From Deltaproteobacteria bacterium (GTDB lineage: Bacteria; Desulfobacterota; Desulfobulbia; Desulfobulbales; Desulfocapsaceae): DNA of 10,081 bases. How positions within the stretch are numbered: the stretch's first letter is position 1; each line of letters begins with the position of its first letter. Below the pieces are notes generated by a model. It was not told the origin of the DNA. It did no database searches and was given only the letters and a program-made list of their open reading frames with translations. Position numbers and translations under genes: made by a program. Location: the NCBI GenBank assembly GCA_021779275.1, contig JAJYAX010000025.1:1-10081 (forward strand), read 5' to 3'. Of this stretch, positions 1 through 7,006 are shown in pieces.

Positions 1-856
1 GGTCCGAGGTCTGCATCCGTCTGTTGACCACGATGGCCCCCATCCTTGAGACCTGAAGACCGGCCTGTCGCGCCAATTCGGAGCGGGGCCTGACCCCGGT
101 GGCCATGATGACCAGATCGGCCTCCAGGGTGCGCTTGCCGGTGCGCACACCGGCGACCTTCCCCTCCTGTCCCAGGATCTCAACGGCCCCCTCCTGCAGA
201 TGGACCGTTACATTCTTGTCGCGCAGATGTTTACAGAGCACCGCCGCCATGGGCCAGTCCACGATCTTCGGCAGAAGCTGCTGTTGAAATTCGATAAGCG
301 TCGTCTCGACTCCCCAGAGGTCGGTGAAGGCCTCGGCCATCTCGATGCCTATGGCGCCGCCGCCGATGACAACCGCCTTGGACACCTTTCCTTTGGCTAT
401 CCGGTCTTTGATGGCAATGGCCTTATGCAGATCGCTGACCGCAAACACCCCGTCAAGATCCGCCCCGGGTATCGGCAGTATACAGGGTGTGCTGCCGGTT
501 GCCAGCAGCAGGGTGTCATAGGCAATGGTCTGTTGGGTGCCGGTCCGCCCGTCTCTGATCTCTATGCTCTTATCGCCGCGGTTTATAGAGAGGACCTCTG
601 TTGCGGTCAAGGTCTTTATTCCTTTAAAATTCTCAAAATAATATCCATCACGAACCACATGAAAGCTGGTGGATCGAAGCGCCGACTCATCGGCGACATC
701 CCCTGAGACATAATAGGGGATGCCACACCCCCCGTAAGAGATCAGGTTATCCTGATCGATCAAGGTCACCTCGGCATCGGGCAGCAACCGTTTGACCCTG
801 CAGGCAGCCTTTGGACCGGCGGCCACACCCCCAACAACAACAATTCTCTTTCCCAT
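1..856 (-). CDS. Single-cysteine FAD/NAD(P)-dependent disulfide reductase, CoA-disulfide reductase/NADH oxidase group (3' end outside window)
   Basis: I read 285 codons from an ATG at 856; the frame is open to the window edge, so the C-terminus is missing. The N-terminus has an FAD Rossmann motif (VVVGGVAAG, residues 6-14). A lone redox cysteine, C44, sits in YGGCGIPYYVSG, the position used in CoA-disulfide reductases and related NADH oxidases/polysulfide reductases, which lack the CxxxxC pair of classical disulfide reductases. LLLATGS is at 116-122. The NAD(P) motif VVIGGGAIGIE is at 162-172, and E189 at the end of the next strand hints at NADH. ATGVRP is at 252-257. A ribosome site, CTGGAGAG (861-868), precedes the start by 4 nt. 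The gene follows fetB by 97 nt in the same direction, with no convincing terminator or promoter between them. Related proteins often end in dimerisation and sometimes rhodanese domains, which cannot be seen here. The fold is certain; the substrate (CoA disulfide, polysulfide or O2) is not. Confidence 0.9.
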   Translation of the reverse strand, partial: MGKRIVVVGGVAAGPKAACRVKRLLPDAEVTLIDQDNLISYGGCGIPYYVSGDVADESALRSTSFHVVRDGYYFENFKGIKTLTATEVLSINRGDKSIEIRDGRTGTQQTIAYDTLLLATGSTPCILPIPGADLDGVFAVSDLHKAIAIKDRIAKGKVSKAVVIGGGAIGIEMAEAFTDLWGVETTLIEFQQQLLPKIVDWPMAAVLCKHLRDKNVTVHLQEGAVEILGQEGKVAGVRTGKRTLEADLVIMATGVRPRSELARQAGLQVSRMGAIVVNRRMQTSD

Positions 857-953
857 GACGCTCTCCAGTTTAATAGAGGAAACTACAAATCTATGAAAAC
901 ATGTGCATTAAGCTCTGTACTTACAAGTGCAACGTGCGGAAGTCCTCACCTTT

Positions 954-1763
954 TCAGGCCGATCCTCTCCGCAAAATCAGCTGATCAAGACAGAGGCGAT
1001 GCCGGCTGTCAAAGAGATGACGGCTGGTCATCCAGATGGAGCAGATGACGCCAAAGCCTGTTCCGGCGGCTATCAGAAACATGATCAGGATCTGATACTT
1101 GACAGCCTCCACTGGCGGTGTTCCCCCGAGGATCTGACCGGTCATCATGCCCGGCAGACTGACAATGCCGGCCGCGGCCATGGAGTTGATAATCGGCACC
1201 ATGCCGGTGCGCATGCATTCCCGTCTGATATCGCCGCTGGCCTCCTGCCAGGTCTGCCCCAGCAAAAGGCGCTGCTCCACCATACCGCGTTGTTCATAGA
1301 GCTTGGCTGTCAGCCTGTCCGTGGCAAGGGCGACCCCGGTCATGGTATTCCCAAGAACCATGCCGAGGAACGGGATGGCGTATTGCGGCGTGTACCAGGG
1401 ATGCACCTGGACCATCACCGTCAAGGCAAGAAAGGTGACGGCAAAGGAGGAAACAAACATGGAGGCAGTGCCGATCCAATATCCCGGGACCCCACGAAGC
1501 TGTCGTTGTTGCCTGGCCCGGACCTCACGCGCAGCCACAAGGAGCATAACCAGCGACATACAGGCAATCCACCAGGGGTTCGCATCGGCAAACAAAAAAT
1601 GCAGGACCTGACCGACAAGGAGAAGCTGGACAATCATCCGGACCCCGCCCAGGAGCATTCTCTTTTCCAGTCCCAGGCTGAGCCGGAGACTCACGAGAGA
1701 AAGCAGGAGCAGAAGGGCGGCGGCAATGGACAGGTCCAGCACGGACAGCGAGATCACGTTCAT
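954..1763 (-). CDS. fetB: ABC transporter permease, FetB/YbbM (UPF0014) family, putative iron exporter
   Basis: A 269-residue integral membrane protein, close in length to E. coli FetB. I see about seven hydrophobic segments (near residues 10-29, 38-57, 62-78, 96-119, 126-147, 188-212 and 221-245). A likely cytoplasmic coupling region, EQRLLLGQTWQEA (163-175), lies between segments five and six. The family hallmark PGMMTGQILGG (204-214), followed by PP and a YQI segment, is clear. In E. coli, FetAB exports iron and protects against oxidative stress; the same role here is inferred from family membership. The ATG at 1763 overlaps the fetA stop in an ATGA (1760-1763), so the two are probably translationally coupled. 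GGAGG at 1776-1780 lies 12 nt upstream, rather far for an ideal ribosome site. Stop TGA is at 954-956. The paired ATPase supports an ABC transporter; the transported ion is not shown by the sequence. Confidence 0.88.
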   Translation of the reverse strand: MNVISLSVLDLSIAAALLLLLSLVSLRLSLGLEKRMLLGGVRMIVQLLLVGQVLHFLFADANPWWIACMSLVMLLVAAREVRARQQRQLRGVPGYWIGTASMFVSSFAVTFLALTVMVQVHPWYTPQYAIPFLGMVLGNTMTGVALATDRLTAKLYEQRGMVEQRLLLGQTWQEASGDIRRECMRTGMVPIINSMAAAGIVSLPGMMTGQILGGTPPVEAVKYQILIMFLIAAGTGFGVICSIWMTSRHLFDSRHRLCLDQLILRRGSA

Positions 1764-2437
1764 GATGTCTTCACGCCTCCATCGCGACTCGGCAGCAATT
1801 CTTTTTTCCCGACTAGATAGGCGCGTGTTGCGACGCGTTGCAGTTGTTCCCGGTCATGGGTTACCCAGACCAGGGCGATTCCGCCCTGGCCCTGGTATTC
1901 GGATACAATGTTTTCAAACCGGGCAGTGTACACCGGATCCAGACCGGAGGTGGGTTCATCCAGGAGCAGGACCCGCGGCTCATGCACCAGGGCGCGGAGC
2001 AGGGCCAGCCGCTGGCGTTCTCCGGTGGAAAGACGGCTGACCTGCCAGGAGATAACATCTGGAGGAAAGCCGAACTGCTCCAGCCAGCCGCCGGAAAGAA
2101 ACCGGTGGCCGGCGTCGGGAAAATGCTGTTCCACCGTATCATACCACCAGTAGGATTCCGCCGGAACCAGCGCCACCTGCCTTCTCCACTCCGGGGCGGG
2201 GATGCCGGCGCAGGCGACACCCCCAAGATAGACCTCTCCCGCATGCGGGATGACATCCACTATCGCCTTCAGCAGCTGGCTCTTGCCCACGCCGGACTGC
2301 CCTGACAGACCAACGCATTCGCCCGCTCCGGCAGAAAACGAATAAGGGCCGTTTTCCAGAAAAGAGAGGGCATCCACCACCAGAAGGGGGGTGGATGCCT
2401 GATCAGGGCAGGTGGATACGGAAGGTTGTGCCTTCAT
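1760..2437 (-). CDS. fetA: ABC transporter ATP-binding protein, FetA/YbbL-like
   Basis: A 225-residue nucleotide-binding subunit, the same length as E. coli FetA, expected to drive the FetB permease from the cytoplasmic face. Walker A is GQSGVGKS (46-53), the signature is LSTGERQRL (136-144), Walker B is RVLLLDEPTSGLDP (155-168) with D160 and catalytic E161, and the switch histidine is H194 in VTHD. The Q-loop is odd: where FetA of E. coli has glutamine, this protein reads VPAES (91-95), placing alanine at 93. The ATG at 2437 lies inside the 3' end of the kinase gene (35 nt overlap). I chose it because AAGGAAA precedes it directly; the next in-frame candidates are two GTG codons (V20, V21) without a ribosome site. 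About 15 residues precede the first conserved strand. The stop overlaps the fetB start by ATGA. The ATPase call is near certain; the iron assignment rests on its FetB partner. Confidence 0.88.
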   Translation of the reverse strand: MKAQPSVSTCPDQASTPLLVVDALSFLENGPYSFSAGAGECVGLSGQSGVGKSQLLKAIVDVIPHAGEVYLGGVACAGIPAPEWRRQVALVPAESYWWYDTVEQHFPDAGHRFLSGGWLEQFGFPPDVISWQVSRLSTGERQRLALLRALVHEPRVLLLDEPTSGLDPVYTARFENIVSEYQGQGGIALVWVTHDREQLQRVATRAYLVGKKELLPSRDGGVKTS

Positions 2438-3863
2438 TTTCCTTACTCATTACTGTTATCTGTCCATCATGATTTTCGATGATATTCTTCGTGATCGCCA
2501 GCCCCAGGCCGGTACCCTTGTGCTTATCGGTAAAAAACGGTTTAAAGATGTGCTCCATCTTCCGCTCCGACATGCCGATGCCGTTGTCGCCGATACAGAT
2601 TTCCACACCGCTTCCGGCAGCAGCCTTCCTGGTCTGCACGGTCAGCACACCACCCGACCCCATCGCCTGCAGACCATTGACCAGGATATTCAACAGGGCC
2701 CGGTACAGATGCTCGGGATCGACGTCAATCCGGCAGGGCTCAGGACAGAGATCCATCTCCAGGCCGATCTCCTGTTCGGTCATCTTCGGTCCGATAAAGG
2801 TCAGGGCCTTGTTGACGACGTCATTGATACTCACCGTCACCTTCTTGATCTTCTGCGGCCGGGCGAAATCCAGGAACTCCATGACGATCCCGTTCAGACG
2901 TATGGTCTCATCGACAATTATCTTGGCCAGATGTTCGTTGCCGGGGGCGACCTTGGCAATCCGCTTCTCCAGGATCTCGGCCGTGCTCCTGACAATTCCC
3001 AGAGGACTCTTTATCTCGTGGGAGACGGTGGCGACCATCGACCCCAGATGGGCCAGCCTTTCCGACTGGTTCAGTTTCTCTTCCAGGCGCAGACGCTCCA
3101 GGGTCCTCTTTTCCATGATCTCGCTGCCCCGGACGACAATGGTCCTCAAAACCAGGAAGAGAACGGCCATCACCATGCCGGACACGAGGATAATACGGGT
3201 CTGCAGATGAACGATGGTGGCATAGTCCTTGGACAGATCCTTTTCAATCTCGATCACCCCCATTATGACCTCCCCCGGCTCTCCATTCTCCCGGACCTGT
3301 CTGAAGGGAATATAGGTCTTCAGGATGCAGCGTATCGGGTCGGCGCCGGGCAGGAGACTGAGGATGGAGCCATTGTAGACAAACCTGTAATTGGCCACCC
3401 CGGTGAGGGATTTCCGGTATTCCTCGCCGCCGATGTCCTTTTTGCCGACCAGGTCGGGCTCCGTTGAATAGGAGATGATATTGATCTTGGAATCATAGAT
3501 GGTCACCGATTTAATATTCAGTCCCTGGGTCACCCCTTTGATTATCTTGTCAAGATTCTCGAACTGTTCGGCATTGGAGAGTGCTATGCGTCCGTACCGC
3601 ACCACCGCCGGGATGACAAATCTCCGAAACACCTGCTGATTTAAATTTTCAGCCAGAAGAAGGGAATAGTCCTGACTCTGCGCCAGCATGATTGTTCTGG
3701 CATGGTTGGAGATCAGCCAGGAGAGAAACAAGGTGAAGATCAGGAAGACCCCGAGGCTGGAAAAAGAGAAATATTTGACAAGCTTGAAAGGCTGAAGCCC
3801 GGAGTCGATCTTCTGCTGCCGGATGGAATCAAGGACCTTCTGCGACTCATTTTCATCGGCCAT
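2403..3863 (-). CDS. Membrane sensor histidine kinase with extracytoplasmic sensor domain
   Basis: A 486-residue HisKA/HATPase_c kinase that should autophosphorylate and pass the phosphate to a response regulator; none is in the window. Membrane segments at about 33-53 and 222-244 flank a roughly 165-residue sensor region that resembles a single Cache/PAS-like periplasmic domain (it includes SVTIYDSKINIISYS, 119-133). A basic, charged, probably coiled-coil linker follows (about 245-270). The phosphoacceptor is H282 in SHEIKSP. The N box is NILVNGLQAM (392-401), G1 is DNGIGM (426-431), the F box is FKPFFTDK (440-447), and G2 is KGTGLGLA (449-456). I start at ATG 3863, with GGAG 6 nt upstream; an in-frame GTG at 3899 would add 12 residues but lies deeper in the upstream gene. 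The start overlaps the radical SAM gene by 11 nt and the end overlaps fetA by 35 nt, which argues for one transcript. The ligand is unknown; control of or response to the neighbouring transporter is speculation. Confidence 0.93.
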   Translation of the reverse strand: MADENESQKVLDSIRQQKIDSGLQPFKLVKYFSFSSLGVFLIFTLFLSWLISNHARTIMLAQSQDYSLLLAENLNQQVFRRFVIPAVVRYGRIALSNAEQFENLDKIIKGVTQGLNIKSVTIYDSKINIISYSTEPDLVGKKDIGGEEYRKSLTGVANYRFVYNGSILSLLPGADPIRCILKTYIPFRQVRENGEPGEVIMGVIEIEKDLSKDYATIVHLQTRIILVSGMVMAVLFLVLRTIVVRGSEIMEKRTLERLRLEEKLNQSERLAHLGSMVATVSHEIKSPLGIVRSTAEILEKRIAKVAPGNEHLAKIIVDETIRLNGIVMEFLDFARPQKIKKVTVSINDVVNKALTFIGPKMTEQEIGLEMDLCPEPCRIDVDPEHLYRALLNILVNGLQAMGSGGVLTVQTRKAAAGSGVEICIGDNGIGMSERKMEHIFKPFFTDKHKGTGLGLAITKNIIENHDGQITVMSKENEGTTFRIHLP

Positions 3864-5643
3864 GACACACTCCACACAGACGGCAGTTCTCCGTATCACA
3901 GGCTCCGGTCGCCTCCGCCCGGAAGGACTTCAGATACTCCATCCACAAAAAACCGCGGGTAATTCCGTGGTCGATAATATACCACGGAAAGACATCATCC
4001 CGGCCATGGCCGCAGACGGCAAAAGCCTCAGGCTGGAGGTGGTTGTTTTTCATGGCCTGATTCCACGGAATTCCCCGTTCGGCCATATCCAGAAGGACCG
4101 GCGCCAGCCTGCGGTCGCCACGGGCCAGGACGGCCTGAAAAAAAACCTTGTCGGGACTGTCGGAATTAAAATGGACATTGGTCTCACCGGCCAGTCCTTT
4201 TCGCAGGAAATTGATTTTCTTCTTCAATTGCAGAACGGCATCCGTTCCGGACCTGATCTCCCCCGGCGCCAGCCGTTCACTGATACCGAAGGGATGAAAT
4301 TGAAAGGGCGTCCATGGCTTCGGGGTAAAACAGTTCACCGACAGGGTGATCTCACAAAGCCTGCCGCGTTCGCGTCCGATATCCATGATCCGCTCTCGTA
4401 ACCTGCCGATGAAGACCAGCATCTCCCGCAGGTCGTCGACTGTCTCCGTGGGCAGACCGATCATCAGGTACAGCTTGAGCTTGGAGAGCCCCACGCCGAC
4501 AAGACGTTCGGCGGCCCGCAGCAGGTCCTCTTCAGTCAGGCCCTTGTTGATGACCCGCCGCAACCGCTCCGATGCCCCGTCGGGGGCAATGGCCACGCTT
4601 TTCAGATTGCTCCTGGCCAGCAGAGCCAGCAGCGATTCGGATATCCTGTCGGCCCGCAGAGAAGAAAAAGACAGCGAACACCCGCTTTCGTGCAGATGCG
4701 TTGAAATATTGGCCAGGGAATCCGTATCGACCATCTCCATTCCCAACAGGCCGATGCGCTTGATCGACGGCGGCAGATCTTCCAGGCCGCGGATCACCGC
4801 CTCACTTTCCCATAACCGGGGAGGACGGTAGATATAGCCGGCGGCGCAGAACCTGCAGCCCCTGGAGCAGCCTCGGCCAAGCTCGGTCAGATAGAGATCG
4901 GAGAACTCGGCCTGCGGCGTCAACAGCTGGGAATGGGCGGCCTTTTCGCAGTGGGGAACCAGCACCTTTTTAATGCGCTCGGGAACATCCGGCTCACTGA
5001 CATACCCGCGAGACCGCCCTCCCTCTTCATACTGGGGGGTGTAGAAGAGGGGGGCGTAACAGCCGGACAGATTCTGCACAACCTCAAGCAAGACCGCCCG
5101 CCTCTCCTTGCTGTCGATATTTTTTTCGAGAAGGCCCAGGAGGTCCTTCAACACCGCTTCCGCCTCTCCGACCACAAAGAGGTCCACGAAGGGTGCAATG
5201 GGCTCGGGATTCATAAAGGTCGCGACACCGCCGCAGACAACCAGCGGCTGTCCGGGGCTTATCCGGTTCTGCCGCCGGGCGGCAAGGGGGGGGATGGAGG
5301 CAGCCAGGAGCAGGCGAACGAGATTCAGATAATCATGTTCAAAGCTGATGGAAAAAAGGATCAGCGGGAAATCCGTAAGCCTTCGCCCCGATTCCACGGA
5401 CCGCAACGGCTCACCTGGGCCAGGCAGAAAGAACCGCTCGCAGACCAGGGAATTCTCTTCGTTAATGAGGGAGTACACCAGCTGAAAGCCGAGACTGGAC
5501 ATCCCGACCGCATAGGAGTTGGGATAGACTAGGGCAACCGGCAGCCGCCCCGTCCATTTCTTCAGATAACTGCCTTTTTCCTGGTCGAGCAGAGCGTGAC
5601 GGCCGGGTCGATCACCACCGGATTTTTTCTTCTGCCTTCTGAT
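3853..5643 (-). CDS. B12-binding-like radical SAM protein (TIGR03960-like), function unknown; non-canonical start
   Basis: About 596 residues if translation begins at ATC 5643. The N-terminal part (about 35-175), with YPNSYAVGMSSLGFQ (40-54), VVCGGVATFMNPEP (135-148) and VVGEAEAVL (157-165), resembles the cobalamin-binding-like domain of TIGR03960-type proteins; I see no DxHxxG cobalamin motif. The 4Fe-4S motif is C259-x3-C263-x2-C266 in GRGCSRGCRFCAAG, coded at 4846-4869. VNCFTPKPWTPFQFHPF (436-452) is also typical of the family. The C-terminus adds a cysteine cluster (C582, C587, C590, C593; coded near 3865-3900). No ATG, GTG or TTG occurs in frame between the ftsZ stop and the conserved region. 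The frame stays open into ftsZ, with an ATG at 5721 that lacks a ribosome site, whereas AGGAG lies exactly 6 nt before ATC 5643. The gene follows ftsZ by about 28 nt and overlaps the kinase by 11 nt. The enzyme class is clear; the substrate and reaction are not known to me. Confidence 0.85.
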   Translation of the reverse strand: MRRQKKKSGGDRPGRHALLDQEKGSYLKKWTGRLPVALVYPNSYAVGMSSLGFQLVYSLINEENSLVCERFFLPGPGEPLRSVESGRRLTDFPLILFSISFEHDYLNLVRLLLAASIPPLAARRQNRISPGQPLVVCGGVATFMNPEPIAPFVDLFVVGEAEAVLKDLLGLLEKNIDSKERRAVLLEVVQNLSGCYAPLFYTPQYEEGGRSRGYVSEPDVPERIKKVLVPHCEKAAHSQLLTPQAEFSDLYLTELGRGCSRGCRFCAAGYIYRPPRLWESEAVIRGLEDLPPSIKRIGLLGMEMVDTDSLANISTHLHESGCSLSFSSLRADRISESLLALLARSNLKSVAIAPDGASERLRRVINKGLTEEDLLRAAERLVGVGLSKLKLYLMIGLPTETVDDLREMLVFIGRLRERIMDIGRERGRLCEITLSVNCFTPKPWTPFQFHPFGISERLAPGEIRSGTDAVLQLKKKINFLRKGLAGETNVHFNSDSPDKVFFQAVLARGDRRLAPVLLDMAERGIPWNQAMKNNHLQPEAFAVCGHGRDDVFPWYIIDHGITRGFLWMEYLKSFRAEATGACDTENCRLCGVCHGR

Positions 5644-5649
5644 TCCTCT

Positions 5650-5654
5650 CTCCT
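5650..5654 (-). promoter_or_regulatory. Ribosome binding site for the radical SAM gene
   Basis: A perfect AGGAG on the minus strand lies between the ftsZ stop and the first conserved codons of the radical SAM protein. Six nucleotides after it comes ATC (5643-5641), in frame with the protein. This spacing makes ATC the best placed start, although ATC is a rare initiator. CTG codons further in are other candidates; the one at LKKW (residue 27) has a weaker AGGAAAAAGG upstream. The site decides the start only by inference. Confidence 0.5.
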
Positions 5655-5671
5655 GACGGCTAGTTATAGCG

Positions 5672-6895
5672 CTAGTTGGCCTTCTTCCTGAGATAGGTGG
5701 GGGTCTCCAGGAGATCCTCATTCCAGTTCGTCCGTTCCATGCCGTTTCTGATCGAGTCGATACCGCCGGTGGTCCCGATGCTCTCGAAGGAATCGAAATT
5801 TGAGCCCGGCAGCGGGGTAACCCTGGGCTTCGGGTTGATGCGGGCGGGCGTGAGGGCCTGGCCGCCCATCTCAATCTCATCCTTCTGCTGTTTCGGCAGA
5901 TCGCCCACCTGGGCGATGGTCTTGTTCTTTGTCGCGACATCACCTACGCCCGTGGCAATGACGGTGACATGCAGTTCATCACCCAGGGACTCATCGTAGA
6001 GCGCCCCGATCACCACCTTGGCGTCATCATCGACCTTGCCTTGAATCAGGGCGGAGGCCTCCATGAACTCGGCCATGGTGAAGCTCTCCTCCGAGGCCGA
6101 GATATTGATAAGCAGACCGCGGGCCCCGTCAATGCCGATATCCTCAAGCAGCTGGTTATCAATGGCCCGCCTGGCCGCCTCGGTGGCCCGGTTTTCGCCG
6201 ACGGCAACCCCTGATCCCATGATGGCCGGCCCGACCTCTTTCATAACCGTGCGGAGATCGGCAAAGTCGGCATTAATCAGTCCCGGCACATTGATGAGAT
6301 CGGTAATCCCCTTCACCGCCTGCAGGAGGACATTGTCCGCCATGGACAGCATATCGGAGAGCCTGCTGTTCTTCTGCATCAGGGAGAGGAGTCGGTCGTT
6401 GGGAACGGTGATGATGGTGTCGGCATATTTCTGCAGTTCATTCCAGCCGTTTTCGGCATTGCGCATCCGATATTTGCCTTCAAAGCTGAACGGCTTGGTC
6501 ACCACGGCGACGGTCAAAGCGCCCAGTTCCTTGCTCAGCTTGGCCACGATAGGCGCGGCGCCCGTCCCGGTCCCGCCGCCCAGACCGGCGGTGACAAAGA
6601 CCATATCGGTGCCCTTCAGGATCTTCTTCAATTCCTCGACGGATTCAAGGGCCGCCTGGGCCCCTATGTCAGGATCGGCGCCCGCCCCCAGCCCCTTGGT
6701 GATACCGGGGCCAAGCTGCAGACAGATATCCGCTTTCGACTGTTCAAGGGCCTGTTTATCCGTGTTCGCCACAATAAACTCAACACCCCGGAGTCCGCTG
6801 GCCACCATGGTGTTGATGGCATTACCGCCACCGCCGCCGACGCCTATGACCTTGACCTTTGCAACGCCTTCCGACTCTGCCATCCTAAACGGCAT
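5672..6895 (-). CDS. ftsZ: Cell division protein FtsZ
   Basis: The tubulin-like GTPase that polymerises into the cytokinetic ring at midcell, 407 residues. The nucleotide-binding glycine loop GVGGGGGNAINTM (18-30) and the tubulin signature GGGTGTGA (106-113) are intact. The FEGKYR stretch (138-143) keeps the glutamate and arginine that contact GTP. The T7 synergy loop NADFADLR (208-215) carries the two aspartates that complete the GTPase site of the next subunit. The globular core ends near residue 318. A linker of about 70 residues follows (320-389), then a conserved C-terminal peptide LLETPTYLRKK (395-405), the docking site for FtsA and other partners. I chose ATG 6895 because AGGGGG lies 5 nt upstream; ATG 6883 (M5) has a weaker site. 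The 111 nt before the gene could allow expression independent of ftsA. The radical SAM gene follows closely downstream. The call is essentially certain. Confidence 0.99.
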   Translation of the reverse strand: MPFRMAESEGVAKVKVIGVGGGGGNAINTMVASGLRGVEFIVANTDKQALEQSKADICLQLGPGITKGLGAGADPDIGAQAALESVEELKKILKGTDMVFVTAGLGGGTGTGAAPIVAKLSKELGALTVAVVTKPFSFEGKYRMRNAENGWNELQKYADTIITVPNDRLLSLMQKNSRLSDMLSMADNVLLQAVKGITDLINVPGLINADFADLRTVMKEVGPAIMGSGVAVGENRATEAARRAIDNQLLEDIGIDGARGLLINISASEESFTMAEFMEASALIQGKVDDDAKVVIGALYDESLGDELHVTVIATGVGDVATKNKTIAQVGDLPKQQKDEIEMGGQALTPARINPKPRVTPLPGSNFDSFESIGTTGGIDSIRNGMERTNWNEDLLETPTYLRKKAN

Positions 6896-6923
6896 ATAGA
6901 CCCCCTGAATAGTACTGAGATGT

Positions 6924-6951
6924 AACCGGCCGGTTCATTTCCCTGCCGGTC
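6924..6951 (-). promoter_or_regulatory. Palindrome/hairpin in the ftsZ leader
   Basis: On the minus strand GACCGGC (6951-6945) can pair with GCCGGTT (6930-6924) to make a seven-pair stem, including one G-U, with a 14 nt loop. The distal arm is also part of a perfect 12 bp palindrome, AACCGGCCGGTT (6924-6935), so two structures compete or a dimeric protein could bind. No run of T follows, so it is not an ordinary intrinsic terminator. It lies 29 nt before the ftsZ start, between the candidate promoter and the ribosome site. A regulatory role is inference. Confidence 0.35.
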
Positions 6952-6962
6952 AAACGTAAAAA

Positions 6963-6971
6963 ACTATATCA
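6963..6971 (-). promoter_or_regulatory. Candidate extended -10 promoter for ftsZ
   Basis: The minus strand reads TGATATAGT: TATAGT matches five of six bases of the sigma-70 -10 consensus and is preceded by TG plus one base, the extended -10 pattern. No good -35 box lies 16-18 nt upstream (TTTATG at 17 nt), as is usual for extended -10 promoters. It sits in an AT-rich patch of the ftsA-ftsZ gap and would give a leader of roughly 60 nt that includes the hairpin at 6924-6951. The prediction is by eye. Confidence 0.35.
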
Positions 6972-7006
6972 CTTGCCGAACCACACATAAACAAAAAACT
7001 CTTTAA

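Noticed and set aside
857..953. Promoter or terminator in the gap between fetB and the disulfide reductase
   Set aside because: TTGCAC followed 17 nt later by AATGCA is a poor -10 match. There is no stable hairpin with a T run and no sigma-54 pattern with correct GG/GC spacing. I leave the gap unassigned except for the ribosome site at 861-868.
5644..5943. The 100-codon N-terminal extension of the radical SAM frame into ftsZ
   Set aside because: It is the alternate frame of the ftsZ C-terminus, rich in R, S and P, with no resemblance to the family. Homologues as I recall them begin close to the ALLDQEKG segment.
6924..6951. Rho-independent terminator between ftsA and ftsZ
   Set aside because: The stem is real but is followed on the minus strand by ACATCTCAG, not a T run. 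The T-rich stretches nearby lie upstream of the stem.
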